Below are positions 24,913 through 32,646 of a stretch of 51,714 nt of DNA, piece by piece. The translations under genes and the position numbers were made by a program. The first letter of the stretch is position 1. Each line of letters begins with the position of its first letter. The DNA is from Massilia sp. Root335. GTDB lineage: Bacteria > Pseudomonadota > Gammaproteobacteria > Burkholderiales > Burkholderiaceae_D. The notes beneath the pieces were generated by a model that was not told where the DNA came from, made no database searches, and saw only the letters and a program-made list of their open reading frames with translations. Where the stretch lies: contig NZ_LMCY01000003.1 of the NCBI RefSeq assembly GCF_001425685.1, forward strand, positions 151,835 through 203,548, written 5' to 3'.

Positions 24913-25440
24913 TCATTGGCTGCAATTGCAAAAACGCTTGCGCGCCGGCACCGTTTCGGCGTCGAGGTGCTTCCACAGGAAGTCACATTCGAGGCCATAG
25001 CAGGCCTTGTCCTTGCCCGCGTTGACGTAGCCGAGGCGCTCGAAGAAGCCGCTGGCCGAGCCGGGGCTCTGCATGTACACCTTGCTGATGTTCCAGGCGC
25101 GCGCCTGCGCTTCCAGCGCGACCAGCAGCGCCCGCCCGACGCCGTTGCGCAACAGGTCCGGCCGGACATAGCACAGGGGCACCTTGCCGGCCTGGTTCAG
25201 CAATGCGAACCCGACCACGTCACGCGCACCGGCCGCGCCGCCCTCCGCCACAAGGGCGAAATTGCTGGACGACGACAGCCAGCCGAGCACGTTCTGGGTC
25301 GTCTTGTTGCCGAGCCATGCCTGCAATATCTCGGGACGGCCGCCGTGGTCGAGCACGCAGCCCTCCTCGATCGAACGGCGCAGCAGCTCGCAGACCGCCG
25401 GCGCGTCATCGGGTGTTGCGTGGCGAATTTCGATACCCAT
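24913..25440 (-). CDS. GNAT-family acetyltransferase
   Basis: A 175-residue single-domain N-acetyltransferase. MGIEIRHATPDDAPAVCELL opens the fold, the acetyl-CoA loop is RPDLLRNGVGRALLVALE, and the later strand-helix (SKVYMQSPGSASGFFERLGY) is the usual GNAT end. The last 40 residues (KACYGLECDFLWKHLDAETV) extend a little beyond the minimal domain. The acceptor is unknown. It stands alone, with its 5' end facing the sulfate-binding-protein gene. Confidence 0.82.
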   Translation of the reverse strand: MGIEIRHATPDDAPAVCELLRRSIEEGCVLDHGGRPEILQAWLGNKTTQNVLGWLSSSSNFALVAEGGAAGARDVVGFALLNQAGKVPLCYVRPDLLRNGVGRALLVALEAQARAWNISKVYMQSPGSASGFFERLGYVNAGKDKACYGLECDFLWKHLDAETVPARKRFCNCSQ

Positions 25441-25668
25441 TGTTTTTCAGCATCAACCTGGAACGAACGATGATTCAGCGGACCGGAAGCCGGCCCGAAC
25501 AGCAAAGGCCGGACTATAACCCAAACGCGATTTACCTGCTTTGCTCTGGCTCCAAACGTATGCATGCTTCATACGGCGTCTAAGCATATGATAAAAATGT
25601 ACTTTTGTTTTGCTATTTTTTAACGGATCATCCATCACCCCAAGAGAGTCTTTACAAGGAAAAACAAT

Positions 25669-26685
25669 ATGGCGATCCCATCGGTTTCCTCGCTGCGCCG
25701 CGCATTGCTGGCGCTGGCACTCGGCAGTGCCGTGCTGCCGTTCACCGCCCAGGCCGCCGACGTCGAACTGCTGAACGTGTCGTACGACGTGGCACGCGAG
25801 TTGTACAAGGACATCAATCCCGCCTTCGTCGCCGAGTGGAAAAAGACGACCGGCGCAAACATCACGATCAAGCAATCGCACGGCGGCTCCAGCAAGCAGG
25901 CGCGCGCCGTCGCCGACGGCCTGGAAGCGTCCGTCGTCACGATGAACCAGGCCAACGACATCGACATGCTGGCCGACCGCGGCCTCGTCGCGAAGGACTG
26001 GGCGAAGAAATTCCCGGACAATGCCGCGCCCTACTACTCGACCATGGTGTTCCTGGTCCGCAAGGGCAATCCCAAGGGCATCCACGACTGGGCCGACCTG
26101 GCCAAGCCGGGCGTGAAAGTCGTCATCCCGAATCCCAAGACCGCCGGCAACGGCCGCTATACCTACCTGGCGGCATGGGGCTCCGTGATCAAGAAGGGCG
26201 GCAACGAAGCGCAGGCGCGCGATCTCGTCGGCAAGATCTTCAGGAACGTGCCCGTGCTGGACGCCGGCGGCCGCGCCGCCACCACCACGTTCACGCAACG
26301 CCAGATCGGCGACGCGCTCGTCACGTTCGAGAACGAGGTGAACCTCGTCCGCGCCGAATTCGGCAACGACTTCGAAGTCGTGTACCCGTCGATCTCCGTG
26401 CTGGCCGAGTCGCCCGTGGCCGTCGTCGACAAGGTCGTCGACCGCAAGGGCATCCGCAAGGAGGCCACGGCGTACCTCAACTTCCTGTACTCGGAAACGG
26501 GCCAGGCCATCGGCGCGAAGCATTATCTGCGCGTGCGCAACGAAAAAGTCATGAAGCAGTTCGCCGCGAACTACAAGCCGATCAAGTTGTTCACCGTGGA
26601 TGAGGTGTTCGGCGGATGGCGTGCCGCGCAGAAACGACATTTCGACGATGGTGGTGAATTCGACAAAATCTACCAGTCAAAATAA
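25669..26685 (+). CDS. sbp: Sulfate-binding periplasmic protein
   Basis: A 338-residue periplasmic binding protein for sulfate (or thiosulfate). Signal peptide about 1-29 (ending AQA), then the mature opening VELLNVSYDVARELYKDINP, KQSHGGSSKQARAV and LNQAND-type TMNQANDIDML, all diagnostic of Sbp/CysP. NPKTAGNGRYTYLAAWG and the KNVPVLDAGGRAATTTF-like block complete the ligand pocket. Membrane and ATPase components (cysTWA) are not adjacent. A terminator follows at 26717. The preceding 228-bp gap is AT-rich around 25580-25640 and probably contains the promoter. Confidence 0.92.
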   Translation: MAIPSVSSLRRALLALALGSAVLPFTAQAADVELLNVSYDVARELYKDINPAFVAEWKKTTGANITIKQSHGGSSKQARAVADGLEASVVTMNQANDIDMLADRGLVAKDWAKKFPDNAAPYYSTMVFLVRKGNPKGIHDWADLAKPGVKVVIPNPKTAGNGRYTYLAAWGSVIKKGGNEAQARDLVGKIFRNVPVLDAGGRAATTTFTQRQIGDALVTFENEVNLVRAEFGNDFEVVYPSISVLAESPVAVVDKVVDRKGIRKEATAYLNFLYSETGQAIGAKHYLRVRNEKVMKQFAANYKPIKLFTVDEVFGGWRAAQKRHFDDGGEFDKIYQSK

Positions 26686-26716
26686 GACACATTAGAAAAT
26701 TCCGTTCAAAAAGAAG

Positions 26717-26744
26717 GCCCTGCGGCAACGCGGGGCTTTTTTTT
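26717..26744 (+). terminator. Rho-independent terminator after sbp
   Basis: GCCCTGCG-GCAA-CGCGGGGC forms an 8-pair stem (one T-G pair) with a GCAA loop and eight Ts, 32 bp past the stop codon. Confidence 0.9.
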
Positions 26745-26921
26745 CTTGTAGAATCTTTCCGTTGGACTCGATATTTCACTAAGGGACATGGACATATGTC
26801 AATCTTTAGTGCTATCTTCCAACTTTATTTGTTGCTGTATAGCTAGACGCTATCTGCCAACCCGACGCTGATGTTCCGCCGCCGTCCGGCGCCCGACCAT
26901 TAACCGTACAAGACACCATCC

Positions 26922-27851
26922 ATGATCAAAAAATTTCTCGCTGCCGTAGTGATGACGATCTCCAGCGCAGCGGCCCTCGCCGTGCCGTTCGGATCGCAAT
27001 CCGTGCTCGTCGTCGAAGACGACACCGGCAAAGTGCTGTTCGAAAAGAACGCCGGTACCGTCGCGCCGATCGCTTCGCTGACCAAGCTCATGACCGCCAT
27101 GGTCGTGCTCGATGCCCACCAGGACATGAACGAGCCGATCGAGATCGAGAAGGAAGACGTCGACATGCTGAAGCACAGCTCGTCGCGCGTCCCCGTCGGC
27201 GCGACCATTCCGCGCCGCGACGTGCTGCAGCTGGCGCTGATGTCCTCGGACAACCGCGCCGCCGCCGCCCTGGCGCGCACCTACCCGGGCGGCATCGAGG
27301 CCTTCCACGGCGCGGTCAATCGCAAGATCGCGGCACTGGGCATGACCCAGACGGTCCTCGAGGAGCCGACCGGCCTGAGCCCGCACAACCGTTCGACGGC
27401 CGCCGACCTCGTCAAGATGGCCACGGCCGCCTCGAACTATCCGGAAATCACCCGCATCACGACGTCGCCCAAGGACTTGATCAACATCAAGGGCCGTGAA
27501 GTCGAGTACCACAACACGAACCGCCTCGTCGGCGCGAAGGGCTGGGACATCGGCCTGTCGAAGACCGGCTACACCCAGGAAGCGGGCCGCTGCCTGATCA
27601 TGCGCATCAAGGCCGCCGGCAAGAACGCGACCATGGTGCTGCTGAATGCGGGCGCCTCGTCCGTGCGCTTCCTGGATGCCCTGAACATCCGCCGTCACGT
27701 GCTGGGCGACGCCGGCCCCGTGTCGACGAGCGCCGAATCGCCGCGCGTGCGCGCTTCCGCCGGCGGCCCGCGCATCCGCGCCTCGGTCGGCGGCAGCACC
27801 CGCCACGGCCGCAGGCACGTGACGGTGACGCGGCATCGCCGGCATCACTGA
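26922..27851 (+). CDS. D-alanyl-D-alanine endopeptidase (PBP7 type)
   Basis: A 309-residue low-molecular-weight penicillin-binding protein with a signal peptide (about 1-21). All S11 motifs are present: SLTK (52-55), SDN (109-111) and KTG (214-216), so it is catalytically complete. Murein DD-endopeptidase activity is inferred from the close fit of length and the NTNRLVGAKGWDIGLSKTGY region to PBP7/PbpG. The C-terminal 45 residues are an Arg/His/Ser-rich tail ending RHGRRHVTVTRHRRHH, unusual for the family. The gene ends at a bidirectional terminator shared with the convergent secreted protein of the Hcp cassette. Confidence 0.9.
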   Translation: MIKKFLAAVVMTISSAAALAVPFGSQSVLVVEDDTGKVLFEKNAGTVAPIASLTKLMTAMVVLDAHQDMNEPIEIEKEDVDMLKHSSSRVPVGATIPRRDVLQLALMSSDNRAAAALARTYPGGIEAFHGAVNRKIAALGMTQTVLEEPTGLSPHNRSTAADLVKMATAASNYPEITRITTSPKDLINIKGREVEYHNTNRLVGAKGWDIGLSKTGYTQEAGRCLIMRIKAAGKNATMVLLNAGASSVRFLDALNIRRHVLGDAGPVSTSAESPRVRASAGGPRIRASVGGSTRHGRRHVTVTRHRRHH

Positions 27852-27872
27852 GCCAGACGTCAAATAAGATCT

Positions 27873-27906
27873 AAAAAGCCGGAATGGCGAACCGTTCCGG
27901 CTTTTT
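27873..27906. terminator. Bidirectional terminator
   Basis: AAAAAGCCGGAA and TTCCGGCTTTTT pair over a 10-base loop, giving A/T tracts on both sides. It sits between the PBP7-type gene (plus strand) and the last gene of the hcp operon (minus strand), and serves both. Confidence 0.92.
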
Positions 27907-27928
27907 CATTGGTACATCGAAATCCAAC

Positions 27929-28333
27929 TTAGCAGCTGACAGTCGTTTCCGTGCCGCCAGTGAGAAGATTGACGCCAATCCAGCATCGGTAAGGCCCCTC
28001 CTTCGTCCTTGCGTCCTCGGCACTGTACGTGCAATAAATTCCCTTCCTTCGCCGATCCCTGTCTTTGTCGACGCCACTGCAAACGGGCTGGACATCAGGC
28101 CCGATCGACTCGAATACATCTTTCGCGCCCTGCCCATCGATCAGGAGCGTCAACATGCGATCCTTGGCAGTCGGCGGCGCGCGGTCGGCCACGCTGCCGG
28201 AATGGATCTTGTACATCGCCCCCTGGAGGGTTTTCCACAATCCGTAAGGATCGGACGACGGATCAGCGGCATGGGCATATGCCAATGCGGCAACTGTGGT
28301 CGCCCCGAACAAAAGCCAGGTCATCGTTCGCAT
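27929..28333 (-). CDS. Exported four-cysteine protein, candidate immunity protein
   Basis: A 134-residue protein with a signal peptide (about 1-23, cleavage after AHA). The mature part has four cysteines (85, 101, 117, 134), enough for two disulfides. I recognise no known family, including known Tai-type immunity proteins. It begins 2 bp after the stop of the endopeptidase gene, third in the hcp operon. Genes in this position, exported to the periplasm and paired with a cell-wall-cutting type VI effector, typically encode the cognate immunity protein. That role rests on context and signal peptide alone; no binding motif is readable. Confidence 0.6.
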   Translation of the reverse strand: MRTMTWLLFGATTVAALAYAHAADPSSDPYGLWKTLQGAMYKIHSGSVADRAPPTAKDRMLTLLIDGQGAKDVFESIGPDVQPVCSGVDKDRDRRRKGIYCTYSAEDARTKEGPYRCWIGVNLLTGGTETTVSC

Positions 28334-28335
28334 GT

Positions 28336-28848
28336 TCAGCCCAGGAGAGTTACGTGGAAATGGTTATCGTGCCTGGCCGCCCTGCCGACAAAGGGGATCC
28401 GCGGATCATTGAAGATGATGAACTTGACGGGTGAAAGCGCCCGGAACAGGTCGATCAACCGCCGCGTCGCCTCCTGATCGTACTGCGGATCATGCCACGT
28501 CACAGCCTGTTCCAGACCATCTTTACGCAGCGGGCGCACGTCTACGTCGAGACCTGTCTTGTGCCCGCCATGATCCGGTGTTTTCTTGCCATCCGGAAGG
28601 CTGATGTCGCCAATACCGATCCGTCGCTCGTCGACGGCCTGCCACTCCAGAGCCACACGCAGAATGCATGACATCATCAGAGGGTGTGGATACTGATATG
28701 CCCCCTTGGCCGGCTGGCCGTAAAGCTTGCCATAGGTATAGTAACCCGACTCGGCCGGCGCTTGCGGCAGCATGAAAAAACCGCGCGAATCCTCGGTCGG
28801 CCGGGGGCGCAACGGATCGTTATCGTCGTCCACGGCACGCTCCTTCAT
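28336..28848 (-). CDS. MepA-like murein endopeptidase, candidate type VI effector
   Basis: A 170-residue protein with a metallo-endopeptidase (M74/LAS) site: GGHKTGLDVDVRPL gives His96-x6-Asp103, and RHDNHFHV gives H163-F-H165. The GHKTGLDVD block is close to that of the periplasmic MepA endopeptidase, which cleaves D-Ala-mDAP cross-links, but this protein has no signal peptide and begins with a polar leader (MKERAVDDDNDPLRPRP). A cytoplasmic murein hydrolase directly after hcp is best read as a type VI cargo loaded through Hcp. Its ATG overlaps the hcp stop (ATGA), which fixes the start and argues for coupled translation. Substrate bond inferred from family. Confidence 0.75.
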   Translation of the reverse strand: MKERAVDDDNDPLRPRPTEDSRGFFMLPQAPAESGYYTYGKLYGQPAKGAYQYPHPLMMSCILRVALEWQAVDERRIGIGDISLPDGKKTPDHGGHKTGLDVDVRPLRKDGLEQAVTWHDPQYDQEATRRLIDLFRALSPVKFIIFNDPRIPFVGRAARHDNHFHVTLLG

Positions 28849-29339
28849 GCGGCGACTTTGTTGGCCACGAGGTCCCAGCCGCCGGCAGTGTTGCCGCCCG
28901 TACCGCCAGCGATTCTCTGCTGTGTGTAAGACCATTTCACCTTCGAAAATCGCAGGCCAATCGAATCATGGAGGATGCTGCCTTGGCTGACCATCTGCTC
29001 CATACTGGCGATCATGACGTTCTCCAGATCGATCTGGTAATACTTGACCGGCTTGCCATCGCCATCGGCGCGCATGAATTCCAGTCTCGCCTTGGGAATC
29101 GTCTTGCCCATCGAGCAGTGCTGCAGCAGAAGCGGCGAAGCCAGGTCGGCGAGCTTGGAAAGCACCAGTGTCCGGTGTTCGCAGCGCTCAGCGGTGTGGC
29201 CGCCAGCCGTCGACGCGGTCGCGCTCCGGGGCTGCGTCACGCCCCAACTGGCGGAGGTCAACTCGATCCAGCCCTGGTGTCCCGAGTCCTGGGACTCGCC
29301 CTTGATTCCGTCGATCTGCAGATAAACATCGATTGCCAT
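28845..29339 (-). CDS. hcp: Hcp-family type VI secretion tube protein
   Basis: A 164-residue Hcp1-family protein (AIDVYLQIDGIKGESQDSGH, WIELTSASWGVTQP, DLENVMIASMEQMV, LRFSKVKWSYTQQ). Hcp hexamers stack into the inner tube of the type VI apparatus and can chaperone small effectors in their lumen. A GAGGAG site lies about 10 bp before the ATG. No other type VI structural genes are in the window, so this is an auxiliary hcp linked to an effector, not a main cluster. A GC content lower than the surroundings is visible by eye in the cassette, mild evidence for acquisition. The Gly/Ala-rich C-terminal extension is typical of effector-linked copies. Confidence 0.88.
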   Translation of the reverse strand: MAIDVYLQIDGIKGESQDSGHQGWIELTSASWGVTQPRSATASTAGGHTAERCEHRTLVLSKLADLASPLLLQHCSMGKTIPKARLEFMRADGDGKPVKYYQIDLENVMIASMEQMVSQGSILHDSIGLRFSKVKWSYTQQRIAGGTGGNTAGGWDLVANKVAA

Positions 29340-29528
29340 GGCGTCACGCTCCTCACGATGAATACGGGGCCTCATTTTGACCTTGCATGGCATAAAACGA
29401 ACTGACTGAGCACAAAGACGGCAGTTGCTGCAATGACCCAGCCATAGAGCCCTGCGCAGGTTCGGCACATGCTTTCGGCTGTGCAGTGCGGTTATCATGG
29501 CGCTTTTCCAGAAAGCAAAGATTCCACG

Positions 29529-30053
29529 ATGAACCGCACCCGAGCCCTCGCCGCCGGCGCCCTCCTCGTCGTCCTCGCCACCAGCGCCGCCAGCCCGTGG
29601 TGGACGCTGCACCGCCTGCAGTCGGCCGTCGCCCGCCGCGATGCCGAGGCCGTGTCCGCGCAAGTCGACTTTCCCGCCCTGCGCGCCAGCGTGAAAGGCC
29701 AGCTGCTCGCCGCGATGGGCCGGGATACCGGGGAGGTTAAGGACGCCAATCCCTTTGCCGCGATCGGCTCGGCGTTCGCGCTGGCCCTCGTCAATCCCGT
29801 CATCGACGCGGTCGTGTCGCCGGCCGGCGTCGGCGCCATGGTCGAACATGGCCGGATCGAGATCGCGCAGCCGCAGCGGTCCCCGGAAGCCGCCGCCACC
29901 GAACCGGTGCGCGACACGCCGCGCTATCGGCTGGCCTACCGCGGCTTGAATCGCTTTGCCGTCACCGCGCAGGACGGCGGCAGCTTCGTCTTCCGCCGCG
30001 CCGGCCTGTGGAGCTGGAAACTGGCCGGCATCGAGATGGCGCCGCACCGCTGA
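29529..30053 (+). CDS. DUF2939-family protein
   Basis: A 174-residue protein with an N-terminal membrane helix or signal sequence (about 7-23). The following WWTLHRLQSAVARRDAEAVS block is the DUF2939 opening, seen in small envelope proteins of unknown role. The region NPFAAIGSAFALALVNPVID could be a second amphipathic segment. The ATG giving MNRTRALAAG is chosen; a start 20 codons up has no coding character. It is monocistronic and diverges from hcp, converging on motA. Confidence 0.75.
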   Translation: MNRTRALAAGALLVVLATSAASPWWTLHRLQSAVARRDAEAVSAQVDFPALRASVKGQLLAAMGRDTGEVKDANPFAAIGSAFALALVNPVIDAVVSPAGVGAMVEHGRIEIAQPQRSPEAAATEPVRDTPRYRLAYRGLNRFAVTAQDGGSFVFRRAGLWSWKLAGIEMAPHR

Positions 30054-30059
30054 CGCCGG

Positions 30060-30920
30060 TCAGCGCGACTTCAGCTGCCGCACATGGCCTTCCAGCTGGG
30101 CGAAGGTCGGGCGCTCGGTGGCCGAGATGACCTTGCGGCCGAATTCCACGGCGATCGCGGGCGCATAGCCGTTCATCGACGCCAGCAGCGTCACCTTCGC
30201 GCACTGCAGCGCCTTGGCGGCTTCCTGGTGGCGCCGGTGCAGCAGGCTCGCGAGCGGCGCGACGAGGCCGTACGACAGCAGGATGCCGAGGAAGGTGCCG
30301 ACGAGCGCGGCCGCGATCAGCGCGCCCAGCTCGGCCGGCGGGCGGCCGATGGCGCCCATCGTGTGCACGACGCCCATCACGGCCGCCACGATGCCGAACG
30401 CGGGCATGCCGTCCGCCAGTTTGTGGATGGCCTGCACGGGAATGTCGGCGTCTTCCTGGTACGTCTCGATCTCATTGTCCATCAGGTTTTCCAGCTGGTA
30501 GCCGTTCATCGTCCCGGACACCATCAGGCGCAGGTAGTCCGTGATGAATTCCAGCAGATGGTCGTCGAGCAGGATGGCGCGGTATTTCGTGAAGATCGCG
30601 CTTTCGTAGGGCGCGTCGATCTCGTTCTCGAGCGCCATCAACCCTTCGCGGCGGACCTTCGTCAACAGGTCGAACATGAGCGCCATCAACGACATGTACA
30701 GCTCGCGCGTGTAACGCGAGCCGTGGAACAGCATCGGCAGGCTCCGCCACGTGAGACCGATGGCCTTGCGGTCGTTGGCGATGACGAACGCGCCCAGCGC
30801 GCCGCCGAAGATCATCAGCAGTTCGTAAGGCTGGAACAACGCGGCCAGGTGTCCGTCCTGCAGCACGAAACCGCCGAACACGGCCAGCAGCACGATCACG
30901 AAACCCACGACAATCAGCAT
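30060..30920 (-). CDS. motA: Flagellar motor stator protein MotA
   Basis: A 286-residue MotA. The usual four membrane helices are at about 1-22, 30-50, 170-195 and 203-225; cytoplasmic charged residues that act on FliG lie in KVRREGLMALENEID, and the conserved prolines are in GMPAFGIVAAVMGVVHTMG and GRPPAELGALIAAALVGTFLGI. Together with MotB it forms the proton-driven stator. A GGAG ribosome site precedes the ATG. No motB gene follows: the next gene downstream is on the opposite strand, so the partner must be elsewhere. Function is firm despite the odd context. Confidence 0.9.
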   Translation of the reverse strand: MLIVVGFVIVLLAVFGGFVLQDGHLAALFQPYELLMIFGGALGAFVIANDRKAIGLTWRSLPMLFHGSRYTRELYMSLMALMFDLLTKVRREGLMALENEIDAPYESAIFTKYRAILLDDHLLEFITDYLRLMVSGTMNGYQLENLMDNEIETYQEDADIPVQAIHKLADGMPAFGIVAAVMGVVHTMGAIGRPPAELGALIAAALVGTFLGILLSYGLVAPLASLLHRRHQEAAKALQCAKVTLLASMNGYAPAIAVEFGRKVISATERPTFAQLEGHVRQLKSR

Positions 30921-31122
30921 GATACCGCTCCGATAACTTTTTCCAGATCGCAACTTTAACATTGTTGCTGCGGGGAAAGCAAAGCCGGGCGCAAAAGTCG
31001 GGCCGGATCGTGTGCATTCCTTGTTCGCGCCGGCGGCCGGCGGGTTGGTCTTATAATCGAACTGTCGTGCCAATTGCGACCGTCATCGCGCCCGGCCGGG
31101 CGCGCTCTACCGCCTTTTTCGG

Positions 31123-32646
31123 ATGTCCCGTATGCTTGAACCGTCGCCCACGCCCGCAACACCGCACAAGCCCGCCCGCCGCATATCGACCGGCATTTCC
31201 GGCCTGGACGATATCCTGGGCGGCGGCCTGACGGCAGAACGGGTGTACCTGGTCGAAGGAACGCCGGGCACCGGCAAGACGACGCTCGGCATGCAGTTCC
31301 TGCTCGACGGCGCCGCCAAGGGCGAAGCCGGGCTCTACATCACGTTGTCGGAAACGGCGGACGAGTTGCGGGCCGTCGCCGACAGCCATGGCTGGTCGCT
31401 CGACAAGCTCGCCATTTTCGAGCTCGCCAGCGACGAGGCGCTCGACCCGGACACGCAGCAGTCGATCTTGCATCCCGCCGAGATCGAACTCGGCGAGACG
31501 GCGCGGGGCGTCATGGAGCAGGTCGACAAGGTCAAACCGGCGCGGGTCGTGTTCGACAGCCTGTCCGAAATGCGCCTGCTGGCCCAGAACCCCTTGCGTT
31601 ATCGCCGCCAGATCTTGGCGCTCAAGCAATTCTTTGCGTCGCGCGCCTGTACCGTGCTCATGCTCGACGACAAGACGAGCCAGTCCGATCAACACTTGCA
31701 CAGCATCGCCCACGGCGTCGTCTGCCTGGAACAGCTGGCCAAGGAATTCGGCAAGGAGCGGCGCCGCGTCAACGTAATGAAAATGCGCGGCATCGCCTTC
31801 CGCGGCGGCTACCACGACTACATCCTGGACACCGGCGGCATCCGCATATTCCCCAGGCTGATCGCGGCCGAGCACAGCGCGGAGTTCCGGCCGATCACGC
31901 GCTCGACGGGTTCGCGCGGGCTCGACACCCTGCTCGGCGGCGGCCTCGTGTCCGGCACCAATACGCTGTTCGTCGGGCCGTCCGGCGTCGGCAAGACGAC
32001 GGTGGTCGTGCGCTGCATGCTGTCGGCCTTGAACCGGGGCGAGCGCGCGTCCTATTACCTGTTCGACGAGGGCCTGGGCACCTTCTTTGCCCGAGCCACC
32101 GCGCTCGGGCTGGACCTGCGGCCGCACCTGGCGACGGGCCTGCTGACCGTGCGCCATATCGATCCGGCCGAGCTGGCGCCGGGCCAGTTCGCCCAGATGC
32201 TGCGCGATTCCGTCGAGATCGACGGCGCCGTCTTCATCGCCATCGACAGCCTGAATGCCTATCTGCAAGCCATGCCCGGCGAACAATTCCTGATCCTCCA
32301 GATGCATGAATTGCTCGCCTACCTCAACCAGAAAGGCGTCACCACCGCGCTGATCCTGGGCGAGCACGGCATCATCGGCGAGGTCGTCCGCGACGTCGAT
32401 CTCAGCTACCTGAGCGACTCGACGATGCTGCTCCGCTACTTCGAGGCGGGCGGCAAGCTGCGCCGCGCGATTACCGTGTCCAAGAGCAGGACGACGAGCC
32501 ACGCGCTGACGATCCACGAACTGTTGCTCGGCGCCGGCGGCATCGAAGTCGGCGCCGCGCTGGAAGGTTTCGAGGGCGTGCTGACGGGCCTTCCGACCTA
32601 TCGCGGGGCGACCCCAATGATGGTCGCAATCGATGCCAACAGCTGA
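31123..32646 (+). CDS. KaiC-like double-domain ATPase
   Basis: A 507-residue protein made of two RecA-fold (RAD55/KaiC) domains. The first carries ISTGISGLDDILGGGL with Walker A GTPGTGKTT (46-54); the second has STGSRGLDTLLGGGLVSG and GPSGVGKTT near residue 286. This is the architecture of the KaiC clock ATPase, but there are no KaiA or KaiB genes and I cannot place the KaiC Ser/Thr phosphorylation pair. Bacterial relatives of this type usually work with a histidine kinase in stress or light signalling. Here the next gene is a kinase whose ATG lies inside this gene (14-bp overlap), so the two are made together. Confidence 0.85.
   Translation: MSRMLEPSPTPATPHKPARRISTGISGLDDILGGGLTAERVYLVEGTPGTGKTTLGMQFLLDGAAKGEAGLYITLSETADELRAVADSHGWSLDKLAIFELASDEALDPDTQQSILHPAEIELGETARGVMEQVDKVKPARVVFDSLSEMRLLAQNPLRYRRQILALKQFFASRACTVLMLDDKTSQSDQHLHSIAHGVVCLEQLAKEFGKERRRVNVMKMRGIAFRGGYHDYILDTGGIRIFPRLIAAEHSAEFRPITRSTGSRGLDTLLGGGLVSGTNTLFVGPSGVGKTTVVVRCMLSALNRGERASYYLFDEGLGTFFARATALGLDLRPHLATGLLTVRHIDPAELAPGQFAQMLRDSVEIDGAVFIAIDSLNAYLQAMPGEQFLILQMHELLAYLNQKGVTTALILGEHGIIGEVVRDVDLSYLSDSTMLLRYFEAGGKLRRAITVSKSRTTSHALTIHELLLGAGGIEVGAALEGFEGVLTGLPTYRGATPMMVAIDANS

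Noticed and set aside
28336..28935. A longer start for the MepA-like protein that might supply a signal peptide
   Set aside because: The upstream 29 codons lie inside hcp in another frame, are Arg-rich rather than hydrophobic, and the ATGA overlap supports the shorter form.
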